Shown here: one piece after another, positions 19,743-29,752 of the stretch
Numbering within the stretch: position 1 is the first letter of the stretch
How the letters are laid out: every line of letters starts with the position of its first letter
Source: Burkholderiales bacterium RIFCSPLOWO2_02_FULL_57_36
GTDB lineage: Bacteria > Pseudomonadota > Gammaproteobacteria > Burkholderiales > Burkholderiaceae_D
Direction: 5' to 3'
Length of the DNA stretch: 64,000 nucleotides
Assembly (NCBI GenBank): GCA_001770855.1
Contig: MESE01000104.1
Coordinates: 51,718 to 115,717 of the forward strand
Notes under the pieces: generated by a model
The model's input: only the letters and a program-made list of their open reading frames with translations
Database searches by the model: none
What the model was told of the DNA's origin: nothing
Translations under genes and position numbers: made by a program

Positions 19743-21731
19743 CTACGATTTCAACAATCTTGCCTCGGCACGCGCGATTCCCTCCGACGCGCCGCGCAAC
19801 ACGACAATATCTCCGGCTTGCAGAATCGTTTCCGGACTCACATCGATACGGCTTTTTCTTCGCCTTACCGCGGTAACTTCGGCGCCGGCCTCAACCAGCT
19901 TAAGTGCCGCCAGCGATTTTCCAATCGCATTTGCATTGTCGGAAATCGGCACCGAATGCAATCGCACATGCAAATGTTCCGCATCATCCGATGCATCGCT
20001 CGCTCCGTGAAAATAGCCGCGCAGCGACGCATAGCGCTCGTCTCGTGCAGCCTGTACGCGATGCACCACACGCCGCAGCGGCACGCCAAGTGTCAAAAGT
20101 GCGTGCGATGCGAGCATCAAGCTGCCTTCGATCGCCTCCGGCACGACCTCGGCAGCGCCTGCGGCACGCAGCTGGTCGAGATCAGTATCGTCATAGCTGC
20201 GCACGATGACTGGCAGCGCAGGTGCAAGCTCTTGCGCAAAATGCAGCACTTTCAGCGCCGACCGCGTGCTGGCATATGTGATGACCAATGCAGAAGCGCG
20301 GTGAATACCGGCTGCGACCAGGCTTTCGCGGCGTGCGGCATCGCCATAGGAGACATTGGCGCCAGCCGCCTGTGCTTCGCGCACGCGTTCCGGGTCGAGA
20401 TCCAGCGCGTGGTAAGCAATTTTCTCTTCCTCGAGTAATATGGCCAGGCTTTGGCCGGTGCGCCCGAAGCCGGCAATGATCACGTGTTTTTGCGTGGCCA
20501 TGGTGCGGGTCGCGATTTGAGTCAGCGCAAGTGATTGCACCATCCAGTCATTCGCTGACAACTTCATTACAATTGCATCGGCATTGTCCAGTATGAAAGG
20601 TGCAATCAACATCGATAGCACCATCGAAGCCAGGATCAGTTGAATGATCAGCGGATCGACCAACTGCAGCCCGCCCGCCTGGTTCAGCAGCACGAAACCG
20701 AATTCGCCGGCTTGCGCTAACGCGAGACCGGTACGCAAGGCAACACCGGTCGGAGCACCTGATAGTTTGGCCAATGCCGCAATCAGCCCGAACTTCAATA
20801 GTACCGGGCCGATCAAAAGCAATAGAACCAGCCACCAGTGTTCCAGCACCAAACCAACATTGAGCAGCATGCCGATCGTGATGAAGAACAAACCCAACAG
20901 CATATCGCGGAATGGCTTGATGTCCTCTTCCACCTGATGCTTGTATTCGGTCTCGGAAATCAGCATGCCGGCGATAAATGCGCCGAGCGCAAGCGATAGC
21001 CCGGCACGCTCGGTAATCCATGCCGCTCCCAGCGTAATCAGCAAGAGATTCAGCATGAACAACTCTTGTGAACGCCGCTTGACGACGATGTGAAACCAGC
21101 TTCGCATCAATTTTTGGCCAATTACCAGCAATAGAATCAGCACGAAAACTGCCTTGAGCGCGGCCCATGCCAAGGTCGCAAGCAAGTTGCCGGAAGGATG
21201 GGCCACTGCCGGAACCAGAATAAGCAGCGGGACCAGCGCCAGATCCTGAAACAGCAGGATACTGATGATGCGTCGGCCGTGTTCGCTTTCCAGTTCGAGC
21301 CGTTCGGTCAGTATCTTCGACACGATCGCGGTGGACGACATTGCCAACGCGCCGCCCAAGGCGAATGCTGCTTGCCAACTGATGTTGACCAACTGCGGCA
21401 TGACATAGGCGACGACCCAGCCAAACGCCATCGTCGCCGCGATAGTCAGAAATACCTGCGCCATGCCAAGACCGAATACGGTGCGGCGCATCGACAACAG
21501 TTTGGGCAGCGAGAATTCCAGCCCGATCGAGAACATGAGAAACACTACCCCGAATTCAGCGAGGGTATGGGTGGTTGCGTTATCTTCCGCCAAGCCCAGC
21601 GCATGCGGTCCGATCAGGATGCCGACCACCAGATATCCCAGCATCGGCGGCAAATGCAACATGCGAAAAGCCACCACGCCAAGGACAGCGGATCCGAGTA
21701 AAAGCAACGTCAGCTCAAGGGCAGAGAACAT
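19743..21731 (-). CDS. CPA2-family cation:proton antiporter (KefB/KefC/YbaL-like)
   Basis: 662-aa membrane antiporter. An N-terminal Na+/H+-exchanger domain of about 12 helices (residues 1-390; FGVVFLMFSIGLEFSLPKLL, ALGAFIAGMLISETEYKHQV) is followed by an RCK_N/TrkA-N NAD-binding domain (HVIIAGFGRTGQSLAILLEEE) and a TrkA_C domain at the end (ALKLVEAGAEVTAVRRRKSR, DIVVLRGASEGIARAEARLL). Such proteins are ligand-gated K+ or Na+ efflux systems, often glutathione-regulated; which one is not clear. It is divergent from kdsD. Confidence 0.92.
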   Translation of the reverse strand: MFSALELTLLLLGSAVLGVVAFRMLHLPPMLGYLVVGILIGPHALGLAEDNATTHTLAEFGVVFLMFSIGLEFSLPKLLSMRRTVFGLGMAQVFLTIAATMAFGWVVAYVMPQLVNISWQAAFALGGALAMSSTAIVSKILTERLELESEHGRRIISILLFQDLALVPLLILVPAVAHPSGNLLATLAWAALKAVFVLILLLVIGQKLMRSWFHIVVKRRSQELFMLNLLLITLGAAWITERAGLSLALGAFIAGMLISETEYKHQVEEDIKPFRDMLLGLFFITIGMLLNVGLVLEHWWLVLLLLIGPVLLKFGLIAALAKLSGAPTGVALRTGLALAQAGEFGFVLLNQAGGLQLVDPLIIQLILASMVLSMLIAPFILDNADAIVMKLSANDWMVQSLALTQIATRTMATQKHVIIAGFGRTGQSLAILLEEEKIAYHALDLDPERVREAQAAGANVSYGDAARRESLVAAGIHRASALVITYASTRSALKVLHFAQELAPALPVIVRSYDDTDLDQLRAAGAAEVVPEAIEGSLMLASHALLTLGVPLRRVVHRVQAARDERYASLRGYFHGASDASDDAEHLHVRLHSVPISDNANAIGKSLAALKLVEAGAEVTAVRRRKSRIDVSPETILQAGDIVVLRGASEGIARAEARLLKS

Positions 21732-21827
21732 ATTGCGAAGTCGATTGTTTAGGTTTGCCGGGATTGACCTGAATCAAGGCATGATTTTTTGTTATGTCTG
21801 GCAGGTTTTTTGCTTAAGTAATTCGTT

Positions 21828-21833
21828 TATACT
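21828..21833 (+). promoter_or_regulatory. Candidate -10 box just before kdsD
   Basis: TATACT ends 6 nt before the kdsD ATG (21840), which would put the transcription start at or next to the start codon. No Shine-Dalgarno sequence is visible. The -35 region is only a T run (TTTTTT, about 16 bp away). Confidence 0.4.
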
Positions 21834-21839
21834 TTCGGC

Positions 21840-22868
21840 ATGAGTGTAACCCATGGAAAAAACTTGTCGAAAGCTTTTAATGTTGAAAATGCACAGCGCG
21901 CATTAGAGCTTGCGCGCGAGACGCTGCAAATTGAGGCTGACGCAATTCTTGCACTGAAAAGCCGACTTTCCAATCGTCCCGACGATGTTTTCGCGCAGGC
22001 AGTTGAATTGCTGCTCAATTGCGCCGGGCGCGTGGTGGTCTCCGGAATCGGCAAATCCGGCCATATCGCCCGCAAAATTGCTGCGACCCTGGCCTCCACC
22101 GGCACTCCAGCATTGTTCATGCATCCAGCCGAAGCTGCGCACGGTGATTTAGGCATGGTCACCGAAAATGACGCTTTCATCGCCATTTCAAATTCTGGCG
22201 AAACCAGCGAGCTGATGGCGATTGTGCCTCTTATCAAGCGCATGGGCGCCAAGCTGATTTCCATGACCGGCAATGACGCATCCAGCCTGGCCGGACTTGC
22301 CAATGTACATCTGAATGTAGGTGTCGCGAAAGAAGCTTGCCCCCTTAATCTGGCGCCCACGGCAAGCACTACGGCAACGCTGGCTTTGGGCGATGCACTT
22401 GCAGTCGCACTGCTGGATGCGCGCGGATTTCGTGAAGAGGATTTCGCGCGCTCACATCCGGGCGGCGCACTTGGCCGTCGTTTGTTGACACATGTCTACG
22501 ACGTCATGCGCCAAGGCGACGCAATCCCCGCTGTAAGCGTGAATACGTCACTGTCGGCAGCGCTGCTGGAGATAACCAAGAAAGGCATCGCCATGACCGC
22601 AATCGTTGACGATGGCTATCGTCCGATCGGTGTATTTACCGACGGCGATCTGCGCCGGTTGCTTGAGCATGTTCAGGATTTCACCAAGCTTTCGATTGCC
22701 GACGTAATGCACGCCAATCCACGCTCGGTTAAACCGGGCCAATTGGCTGTCGAAGCGGTGGAGTTGATGGAGCAATATCGGATCAATCAATTGCTGGTTA
22801 CCGATGCGGATGGCAAATTGGTCGGCGCGCTGCATATTCACGATCTGACGCGCGCCAAGGTGATTTGA
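21840..22868 (+). CDS. kdsD: Arabinose-5-phosphate isomerase
   Basis: KpsF/GutQ family isomerase (342 aa) converting ribulose 5-phosphate to arabinose 5-phosphate, the first step to Kdo for LPS. SIS domain at residues 35-200: VVSGIGKSGHIARKIAATLA, HPAEAAHGDLGMV, ISNSGETSEL, then the PTASTTATLALGDALAVALL motif. Two CBS domains follow (about 210-340; TDGDLRRLLEH and the closing VGALHIHDLTRAKV). It starts the operon kdsD-kdsC-lptC-lptA-lptB-rpoN. kdsC starts in its stop codon (TGATG). Confidence 0.97.
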   Translation: MSVTHGKNLSKAFNVENAQRALELARETLQIEADAILALKSRLSNRPDDVFAQAVELLLNCAGRVVVSGIGKSGHIARKIAATLASTGTPALFMHPAEAAHGDLGMVTENDAFIAISNSGETSELMAIVPLIKRMGAKLISMTGNDASSLAGLANVHLNVGVAKEACPLNLAPTASTTATLALGDALAVALLDARGFREEDFARSHPGGALGRRLLTHVYDVMRQGDAIPAVSVNTSLSAALLEITKKGIAMTAIVDDGYRPIGVFTDGDLRRLLEHVQDFTKLSIADVMHANPRSVKPGQLAVEAVELMEQYRINQLLVTDADGKLVGALHIHDLTRAKVI

Positions 22869-23407
22869 TGCAAGCAACACTGAATACCGATGCGATTGCA
22901 CGAGCGGCCCGTATTCGGCTAATGATTTTCGACGTCGACGGCATTTTGACCGATGGAGGTTTGTACTTTGGTTCAGAGGGCGAAATCATCAAGCGTTTCA
23001 ATGTCCTGGATGGCCACGGCATCAAACTGCTGCAGCAATCCGGCGTGTCCGTCGCGATCATCAGCGCGCGCCAGTCGCCGATCGTAGCGCGCCGCGCCGA
23101 GGATCTCGGGATCACCCAGGTACACCAAGGCGTGCATGACAAGCGTGTCGCCTTCGAACAATTGTTGTCGCATAATGCAATGAATGCCAATTTCTGCGGC
23201 TTCGCTGGCGACGATATCATTGATTTACCGATTCTCATGCGCGCAGGATTTGCCGCAAGTGTTCCCAACGGTCATCCTGAAGTGCGAACACGCGTACATT
23301 ATGTGACGCAAGCCCAAGGCGGTTGTGGCGCGGCACGCGAGATTTGCGATTTTGTTCTGCGCGCACAAGGGAATTATGAGGCGGCTCTGGCGCCGTATCT
23401 GGCATGA
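22868..23407 (+). CDS. kdsC: 3-deoxy-D-manno-octulosonate 8-phosphate phosphatase
   Basis: HAD-family phosphatase (179 aa, from the ATG overlapping the kdsD stop) releasing phosphate from Kdo-8-phosphate. The nucleophile motif is IFDVDGILTDGGLYF, motif II is IISARQSPIVARRAEDLGI, and the acidic metal motif is AGDDIIDLPIL. A glycine-rich end (TQAQGGCGAAREICD) is typical of tetrameric KdsC, whose C-terminus closes a neighbour's active site. It couples to lptC by an ATGA overlap. Confidence 0.97.
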   Translation: MQATLNTDAIARAARIRLMIFDVDGILTDGGLYFGSEGEIIKRFNVLDGHGIKLLQQSGVSVAIISARQSPIVARRAEDLGITQVHQGVHDKRVAFEQLLSHNAMNANFCGFAGDDIIDLPILMRAGFAASVPNGHPEVRTRVHYVTQAQGGCGAAREICDFVLRAQGNYEAALAPYLA

Positions 23408-24009
23408 TCGATGGTCGATCCGCCAATCGGTTTCGCTTGGTTGTAGTGCTTGCGCTGGGCGCGGCAATCACACTAGGGAGTTTTTGGGTACTTGAAGTCA
23501 TGCGTCGAGGAATCATCGACGCAGCGCCCGACGCCCAAAGAACAGAGCCGGACATCTATGTCGAAAAATTCAACTTTGTCAGAATATCGCAATCCGGAGA
23601 CGCGCAATATTCGATATCCGGCAGACGGCTAGTCCATAACCCGAAAGACGATTCATTTGAAATTGAGCTGCCCATCGTAAACAGCCGCAGCGAAAAGCGG
23701 CCGCCTATGACTACAACAGCACAACGCGCATGGGTAGAGCAGGATTACAGCAGGGTACACCTGTATAACAATGTAGAAGTTGATCGCCCTGCCACTCCTG
23801 CATCGCAGCACTTCCGCCTTGAATCGGAATACCTGTTGTTATTACCTGATGACGATGTAATGAAATCTGACAAGCCGGTTGATATAACTCTTGGCACATC
23901 GAAACTGCTGGGCAGTGGAATGTATGCAAACAATGCCACCGGTGAACTGCGGTTATCCAGTAATGTACATGCAACATATCAACCCCCCATACCGGATTTG
24001 GCAAGATAG
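23404..24009 (+). CDS. lptC: LPS export system protein LptC
   Basis: Bitopic inner-membrane protein (201 aa) that receives LPS from LptBFG and passes it to LptA. One transmembrane helix at about residues 12-32 (LVVVLALGAAITLGSFWVLEV), then a periplasmic beta-jellyroll domain (EKFNFVRISQSGDAQYSISG, VHLYNNVEV, YLLLLPDDDVMKSD). The sequence is weakly conserved, as normal for LptC; operon position between kdsC and lptA settles the call. Confidence 0.93.
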   Translation: MIDGRSANRFRLVVVLALGAAITLGSFWVLEVMRRGIIDAAPDAQRTEPDIYVEKFNFVRISQSGDAQYSISGRRLVHNPKDDSFEIELPIVNSRSEKRPPMTTTAQRAWVEQDYSRVHLYNNVEVDRPATPASQHFRLESEYLLLLPDDDVMKSDKPVDITLGTSKLLGSGMYANNATGELRLSSNVHATYQPPIPDLAR

Positions 24010-24059
24010 CTGATCACTTCATGTATGTATAAACGAATGCATCACCTTAGAGACTTCAG

Positions 24060-24614
24060 ATGAGACGACTGTATTGCTTTTTTTTATTGATGTCATGCAT
24101 GACAATTCATTTCAATGCATACGCGGAGAAAGCGGATGCCGACAAACCCACGAATGTCGAAGCGAATCAATTGGCTTATGACGATGTCAAGCAAATCAAT
24201 ACCTTTACGGGCAATGTAGTTTTGACCCGGGGCACCCTTATCATGAAAGCGGAAAAAATGGTTGTCACTCAGAGTCCGGAAGGATATCAATTCGCCACTC
24301 TGTATGCGGGTCCGGGCGGATTGGCAACATTTCGGCAAAAGCGTGATGGAGGCCCCAATTTATGGATCGAAGGACAGGCTGCCGACAGAATTGAGTACGA
24401 TGGGAAAACCGAGATTGCCAAGTTATTTTCCAAGGCAAAGATCAAGTTGCTTGACGGAACGCAGCCTACCGATGAAGTGGAAGGCGAATTCATCTCTTAT
24501 GACAGCCGTGCTGAATTCTATTCAGTCAATAACACACCAACGGGCGACAGCAAGCCGGGCGCGGGCCGTATTCGAGCAACAATACAGCCTCGCAAAGAAA
24601 CAAAAGGTAACTGA
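24060..24614 (+). CDS. lptA: LPS transport periplasmic protein LptA
   Basis: Periplasmic bridge protein (184 aa) of the Lpt machine. The signal peptide runs to about residue 22 ([11 protein letters not shown]). The OstA-type jellyroll is recognisable from [60 protein letters not shown] and the late [17 protein letters not shown]. lptB starts 1 nt after its stop. Confidence 0.95.
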   Translation: MRRLYCFFLLMSCMTIHFNAYAEKADADKPTNVEANQLAYDDVKQINTFTGNVVLTRGTLIMKAEKMVVTQSPEGYQFATLYAGPGGLATFRQKRDGGPNLWIEGQAADRIEYDGKTEIAKLFSKAKIKLLDGTQPTDEVEGEFISYDSRAEFYSVNNTPTGDSKPGAGRIRATIQPRKETKGN

Positions 24615-24615
24615 C

Positions 24616-25356
24616 ATGTCCTGCACGCTGATTGTTCGTGGCTTACAAAAGAGCTATGGCGCAAGGCAAGTGGTACGTGACGTATCGCTTCAAGTCGAAA
24701 GTGGCCAGGTGGTTGGCTTGCTCGGCCCTAATGGCGCCGGTAAAACGACTTCGTTTTACATGATTGTTGGCCTGGTGCCGTCCGACGCCGGACAGATCGA
24801 TCTTGATGGGGTTGATATTTCCAGATTGCCGATTCATCGCCGTGCGGTATTGGGATTATCGTATTTGCCGCAAGAAGCATCCGTATTTCGCAAATTAACG
24901 GTGGAAGATAATATCCGTGCGGTGCTCGAATTGCAGCGTGAGAATGGGAAATCTTTGTCAAAAGGCGCAATAGAAAAACGCCTGAACACACTGCTGTCGG
25001 ACTTGCAAATAGAAAAGCTGCGTGAAAATCAAGCCATGTCACTGTCCGGCGGTGAACGGCGGCGGGTTGAGATTGCGCGCGCCTTGGCGACAAACCCCCG
25101 CTTCATCTTGCTTGACGAACCATTCGCCGGCGTTGACCCGATTGCGGTAATCGAGATCCAGCGCATTGTGCGCTTTCTCAAGGAACGTAATATCGGCGTC
25201 TTGATCACGGACCATAACGTACGCGAGACGCTGGGTATTTGCGACTATGCCTATATCATCAATCAAGGTGCTGTCCTGGCCAGTGGCCGCCCCGACGACA
25301 TTATCGCCAATGAATCCGTTCGCCGGGTTTATCTGGGCGAACACTTCCGGATGTAG
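24616..25356 (+). CDS. lptB: LPS export ATPase LptB
   Basis: ATPase (246 aa) of the LptB2FGC complex. Walker A GPNGAGKT at residues 37-44, followed by the family feature [11 protein letters not shown]-loop [18 protein letters not shown]; signature [15 protein letters not shown]; Walker [18 protein letters not shown]-loop [14 protein letters not shown]. The C-terminal YLGEHFRM matches the usual LptB end. The open frame extends upstream through lptA, but the ATG at 24616 is the family start. rpoN follows by 15 bp. Confidence 0.97.
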   Translation: MSCTLIVRGLQKSYGARQVVRDVSLQVESGQVVGLLGPNGAGKTTSFYMIVGLVPSDAGQIDLDGVDISRLPIHRRAVLGLSYLPQEASVFRKLTVEDNIRAVLELQRENGKSLSKGAIEKRLNTLLSDLQIEKLRENQAMSLSGGERRRVEIARALATNPRFILLDEPFAGVDPIAVIEIQRIVRFLKERNIGVLITDHNVRETLGICDYAYIINQGAVLASGRPDDIIANESVRRVYLGEHFRM

Positions 25357-25371
25357 CGAGAACGAATCAGC

Positions 25372-26850
25372 ATGAAACAAACACTTCAGCTCCGCGTCTC
25401 GCAGCATCTTGCGTTGACGCCGCAACTGCAACAGTCGATTCGGCTGCTGCAGCTGTCTACGCTGGAACTGCATCAAGAGCTGGAACAGATACTGGCCGAC
25501 AATCCGCTACTGGAACGACTGGATGATCCACTCGATCATTCCGTGCGCCTGCTGGCCGATGGAGTGATTGGTCACGAAGCGGCATCCTCCGTACCTGATG
25601 GCGCAGGAACAGACGCCAGCACCGCTTCAGGCGAGGCGGAAAGTGGTTTTGACGGTGGCGATGCACCGGATGCATCGCATTCAAGCGAAGCCGAATGGAG
25701 TTTCGACGATGTCGCCCGAACTTCAAAAGTACCTGAAGACGAGGATGCCCGCCCTCAGCTTGAGGCACATGAATCTACATTGCGCGAACATCTGTTGGAG
25801 CAGCTCTGCGTTACTGTAGACAATCGGCGAGACCGCGCGTTGATCGAGCTATTGATTGAAACGTTGAACGACAATGGATATCTGGAAGAATCGCTTGAAG
25901 AAATTCATCAGCGTTTGCCGCCTGAACTGGAAATCGACATCGATGAATTGTCGATCGCGCTCAAACTGATGCAAAGTTTCGACCCGGCCGGCATTGGCGC
26001 ACGGAATGCGTCGGAATGCCTGGCACTCCAAATCAAAAGATTTCCGAAAATCCCGATGGTCACCCGGCGCATGGCGCTGACAATTGTTGAAAATCATTTG
26101 AGTCTGTTTGCACAACGTGACTTTAACAAATTGAAAAAAGCATTGGACTGCGATGACGAAGATTTGCGTGAAGCGCAGGTCGTCATCCGCCAATGCAATC
26201 CCCATCCCGGCGCCGTGTTTGCGACCGATGCATCTGATTTCGTAGTTCCGGACGTCATTGTCAAACGTACAAAAGCCGGCTGGCAAGTAGTTTTGAATCA
26301 TGATGTCATGCCTCGTCTGCGTGTAAATGCAATGTATGCGAATATCTTGAAGCAAAGCAAAGGTGAGGGATCACTCACTTCGCAGCTTCAGGAGGCTAAA
26401 TGGCTTATCAAGAATATGCGCCAGCGTTTCGATACCATCCTTCGCGTAGCGCAAGCTATTGTCGATCGGCAAAGGAACTTTTTTTCACATGGTGCGGTCG
26501 CCATGCGGCCCCTTGTCTTGCGTGAAATAGCTGATACACTAGGTTTACACGAAAGCACTATCTCACGTGTAACAACCCAAAAATACATGCTTACTCCGCA
26601 TGGGATGTTTGAATTGAAGTATTTCTTCGGTAGTCACGTTGCCACCGAATCGGGAGGCGAAGCCTCATCAACAGCAATACGAGCACTCATTAAACAATTG
26701 ATAGGAGCTGAAGACCAAAAAACCCCATTTTCTGACAGCAAAATCGCAGACATGCTGGCGGAACAGGGTATGGTAGTTGCGCGTCGTACCGTCGCCAAAT
26801 ATCGAGAAGCCCTGAAAATTCCACCGGTCAATCTGCGTAAGTCCTTGTAG
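25372..26850 (+). CDS. rpoN: RNA polymerase sigma-54 factor
   Basis: Sigma-54 (492 aa), for enhancer-dependent transcription of nitrogen and other genes. N-terminal region I is Gln/Leu-rich ([20 protein letters not shown], residues 7-26). An acidic linker follows (about 70-130). The core-binding domain comes next, then the helix-turn-helix ([20 protein letters not shown]) and the RpoN box [10 protein letters not shown] at 470-479. It sits downstream of lptB and upstream of hpf, the standard proteobacterial order. Confidence 0.98.
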   Translation: MKQTLQLRVSQHLALTPQLQQSIRLLQLSTLELHQELEQILADNPLLERLDDPLDHSVRLLADGVIGHEAASSVPDGAGTDASTASGEAESGFDGGDAPDASHSSEAEWSFDDVARTSKVPEDEDARPQLEAHESTLREHLLEQLCVTVDNRRDRALIELLIETLNDNGYLEESLEEIHQRLPPELEIDIDELSIALKLMQSFDPAGIGARNASECLALQIKRFPKIPMVTRRMALTIVENHLSLFAQRDFNKLKKALDCDDEDLREAQVVIRQCNPHPGAVFATDASDFVVPDVIVKRTKAGWQVVLNHDVMPRLRVNAMYANILKQSKGEGSLTSQLQEAKWLIKNMRQRFDTILRVAQAIVDRQRNFFSHGAVAMRPLVLREIADTLGLHESTISRVTTQKYMLTPHGMFELKYFFGSHVATESGGEASSTAIRALIKQLIGAEDQKTPFSDSKIADMLAEQGMVVARRTVAKYREALKIPPVNLRKSL

Positions 26851-26933
26851 TTTTTGGAGTTCGTTTCATGTTGCTGGCCCGCGATCGCTTTTTCGTTTGG
26901 AACCGCCAGCAACAATATCCATAGGAGCGTTGT

Positions 26934-27299
26934 ATGAATCTCACCATCAGTGGACATCATCTCGAATTGACACCCGCCATCCGTGAATACGTGCAAAGCA
27001 AGCTGGAACGCATCAAACGCCATTTCGATCATGTCATTGATATTGCAGTCATTCTGACTATCGATAAACTCTCCGAGAAAGAAAAACGTCAAAAAGCCGA
27101 AATCAACCTTCGTTTGCGAGGAAAAGATCTGCATGTGGAAAGCATCGCACATGACTTGTACGCCGCTATTGACGCATTGATCGACAAACTCGACCGTCAG
27201 GTTCTCAAATATAAGAGCAAAATTCAGAATCATCAGCACGATGCAATCAAACGCATGCCCGAATCCGTTCTCCCGGAAGGTGACGCAGCCGCATCGTAG
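26934..27299 (+). CDS. hpf: Ribosome hibernation promoting factor (short form)
   Basis: HPF/RaiA family protein (121 aa) that binds the 30S decoding centre and helps dimerise or silence ribosomes in slow growth. Recognised from [37 protein letters not shown], and [20 protein letters not shown]. The length indicates the short form without the C-terminal dimerisation domain. AGGAG precedes the ATG. A strong terminator follows. Confidence 0.96.
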   Translation: MNLTISGHHLELTPAIREYVQSKLERIKRHFDHVIDIAVILTIDKLSEKEKRQKAEINLRLRGKDLHVESIAHDLYAAIDALIDKLDRQVLKYKSKIQNHQHDAIKRMPESVLPEGDAAAS

Positions 27300-27335
27300 T
27301 CAAAATATTTTGCCGGACGAATCGGCAATTCCGTC

Positions 27336-27364
27336 AAAGAGCGCATCGTATGCGCTCTTTTTTG
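27336..27364 (+). terminator. Rho-independent terminator after hpf
   Basis: Perfect 10-bp stem AAAGAGCGCA/TGCGCTCTTT (27336-27345 with 27351-27360), 5-nt loop, then a T run. It lies 37 bp after the hpf stop and ends the kdsD-to-hpf unit. A smaller stem TGCCG/CGGCA precedes it (27311-27327). Confidence 0.9.
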
Positions 27365-27458
27365 TTTCAGCGTGAAGTTTCAAATTGTCGGATAGCATAC
27401 TGTCCGAATTGACAAACATGATTACACTATTGCTGTTTCCATTTTGCATTGTCCATCC

Positions 27459-28550
27459 ATGAGCGAGCATGTCCAAGTTAATGTTAGAAACCGGATTGGT
27501 TTTATATCACTTGATCGCGCGAAGGCGCTCAATTCACTGTCATTGGAAATGGTCCGCGCCATAACGCAGTCGTTGTTGGCGTGGCGCGATAATCCGGGCG
27601 TTCTCGCAGTAGTCATCAGAAGCACCAGTGAAAAGGCATTTTGCGCTGGCGGTGATGTTCGCTTTTTCCATGAACGCGGCAGGGCCACCGCACAAGGCGG
27701 CAGCGCCTTGCTGGAAGATTTCTTTACTGAAGAATATGCGCTCAATTATTTGATTCATCACTATCCAAAACCGTATGTCGCAGTAATGAATGGCATCGTT
27801 ATGGGCGGCGGCATGGGCATTGCACAGTGCGCATCGGCAGGTCGAGTGCGGATCGTCACGGAACATACCCGGATGGCGATGCCGGAAGTCCATATCGGAT
27901 TGTTTCCGGATGTCGGCGGCAGCTATTTTTTATCAAGGGTTCCCGGGCATATAGGCACCTATCTCGGAGTCACAGGAGAAACAATCGGCGCAGCGGACGC
28001 TTTGTATGCCGGCTTGGCCGATGTATTCATACCGACAGAGCAACTTCCCGCATTAACAGCGATGCTGGAATTGACCACAAAACCCGGAATACGCGACGCA
28101 ATTCTTGCTTTTGCAGCGCCATTCCGAGAACAGGCAGACCCGGCCGATAGCATGCTCGCGAAACATCGCACCTTGATAGATCGGCATTTTGCCGCGGACG
28201 ATATTCAATCCATCATTACAGGATTAAAGCAAGATGCCGGTCCATTTACGCAAAACACCGTGATGCTGATGCGGCAACGCTCGCCCTTGATGATGTGCGT
28301 AACGCTGGCGCTAGTGCGACGTGGGGCCACAATGTGCCTTGCGGAATGCCTTCGCATGGAACGTACTTTGGTGCGCCGTTGCTTTGAGCATGGCGAAGTA
28401 TTGGAAGGGGTGCGCGCACGCGTAATCGACAAAGACAACTCGCCGTGCTGGTCGCCAACGGCAGTGGAAGCTGTAGATCAGGAATTGATTTCGTCCTTTT
28501 TCGCTTCCGTCTGGCCGGAATATGCTCATCCGTTACGGGAGCTGAAGTAG
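27459..28550 (+). CDS. Enoyl-CoA hydratase/isomerase family protein, 3-hydroxyisobutyryl-CoA hydrolase-like
   Basis: Crotonase-fold protein of 363 aa. Length and motifs fit the ECH_2/HIBCH subgroup: CAGGDVRFFHERG (oxyanion-hole Gly and the D of HIBCH), MNGIVMGGGMGIAQ, and RMAMPEVHIGLFPDVGGSYF with the conserved Glu. HIBCH cleaves 3-hydroxyisobutyryl-CoA in valine breakdown; a role as a general enoyl-CoA hydratase cannot be excluded. ATG 27459 (MSEHVQVNV) is the likely start, without a clear ribosome binding site. It stands alone, convergent with the dGTPase-like gene. Confidence 0.88.
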   Translation: MSEHVQVNVRNRIGFISLDRAKALNSLSLEMVRAITQSLLAWRDNPGVLAVVIRSTSEKAFCAGGDVRFFHERGRATAQGGSALLEDFFTEEYALNYLIHHYPKPYVAVMNGIVMGGGMGIAQCASAGRVRIVTEHTRMAMPEVHIGLFPDVGGSYFLSRVPGHIGTYLGVTGETIGAADALYAGLADVFIPTEQLPALTAMLELTTKPGIRDAILAFAAPFREQADPADSMLAKHRTLIDRHFAADDIQSIITGLKQDAGPFTQNTVMLMRQRSPLMMCVTLALVRRGATMCLAECLRMERTLVRRCFEHGEVLEGVRARVIDKDNSPCWSPTAVEAVDQELISSFFASVWPEYAHPLRELK

Positions 28551-28601
28551 AAGGAATATTGCGATTCCCGGCGAAGATAGATGAATTGGTTAGGCGACTG
28601 T

Positions 28602-29750
28602 TTAAATCTCATCCACGGCAAACAAACGGCGATGCTCGCGAATCGCATAACGATCTGTCATCCCGGCGATATAATCGGCGACCTTTCGTGCCTGGATCGG
28701 CAGGTTGCCCGCTTGCTCCGCATGCTTGATCTGATAGTCCGGCGCAAGCAGACTTGGCTCGGTCATGAATGCATTGAACAACTCAGTGACAATCCGGCGT
28801 GCTTTGCTGGTCATCCGATTGACTTGATGGTGCTGGTACAGATTTTCGCGCAAGAACCTCTTTAGGAATATTGCTTCCCGGGCGACGTCTTCGGAAAAAG
28901 TAATCAGGGTCGAGGCGCTTCGTACGTCAGCGACCGTTTTCAACTGCGCATCTCCGATCCGCACTTTTGATGCATTGATCAAATCAACGATCAGCGTGTT
29001 GATCATTCTCCGGACTGTTTCATTAATTGCGCGGCGGCCGGCAATGCCGGGAAATTCTTTCTCGGCCGCCGCCTTATGGCGCGCATAAAAGTCGACCTCA
29101 TCCAGTTGCCCAATCGTCAGTAATCCCGAACGCAGGCCATCATCGATATCGTGATTGTTGTATGCAATTTCATCTGCGAGATTGGCGAGTTGCGCCTCAA
29201 GGGTCGGCTGTTTTTTTCTAATAAAGCGCTGCCCGATATCACCGAGTTTTTTTGCGTTTGTCAGGGAACAGTGCTTCAGAATGCCTTCCCGTGTCTCAAA
29301 CATCAGATTCAAACCGTCAAAGGCGCCATACCGCTCTTCCAGTGAATCGACCACGCGCAGGCTTTGCAGGTTATGTTCAAAGCCGCCATGATCCTTCATG
29401 CAAGCGTTGAGCGCCTCCTGGCCGGCATGGCCGAACGGCGTATGCCCCAGATCATGGGCAAGTGAAATCGCTTCAACCAAGTCTTCGTTCAATTGCAGAT
29501 TGCGGGCGATCGAGCGGGCAATTTGTGCAACCTCGATGCTATGCGTCAGGCGGGTGCGAAAAAGGTCCCCTTCGTGGTTGACGAAAACCTGCGTCTTGTA
29601 TTCAAGCCGGCGAAAAGCGGTGGAATGAACGATACGGTCACGATCACGCTGAAATTCGGAACGTAGTGATGGCGAAGGTTCTGAAAACTGGCGGCCTCGC
29701 GAGTGCGCCGAATGGGCGGCATAGGGAGCTAAGTGCGTTTCGGGATCCAT
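28602..29750 (-). CDS. dgt: dGTPase-like HD-domain triphosphohydrolase
   Basis: Deoxyguanosinetriphosphate triphosphohydrolase-like protein (382 aa), thought to cut dNTPs to nucleoside and triphosphate. Family markers: the N-terminal [10 protein letters not shown] region, [20 protein letters not shown], and the HD metal site [18 protein letters not shown] with [34 protein letters not shown] carries the last metal ligand. The ATG at 29750 comes 2 nt after the aroB stop, so translation is probably coupled. It is shorter than E. coli Dgt (505 aa), as in the common short subfamily. Confidence 0.94.
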   Translation of the reverse strand: MDPETHLAPYAAHSAHSRGRQFSEPSPSLRSEFQRDRDRIVHSTAFRRLEYKTQVFVNHEGDLFRTRLTHSIEVAQIARSIARNLQLNEDLVEAISLAHDLGHTPFGHAGQEALNACMKDHGGFEHNLQSLRVVDSLEERYGAFDGLNLMFETREGILKHCSLTNAKKLGDIGQRFIRKKQPTLEAQLANLADEIAYNNHDIDDGLRSGLLTIGQLDEVDFYARHKAAAEKEFPGIAGRRAINETVRRMINTLIVDLINASKVRIGDAQLKTVADVRSASTLITFSEDVAREAIFLKRFLRENLYQHHQVNRMTSKARRIVTELFNAFMTEPSLLAPDYQIKHAEQAGNLPIQARKVADYIAGMTDRYAIREHRRLFAVDEI

Positions 29751-29752
29751 AC

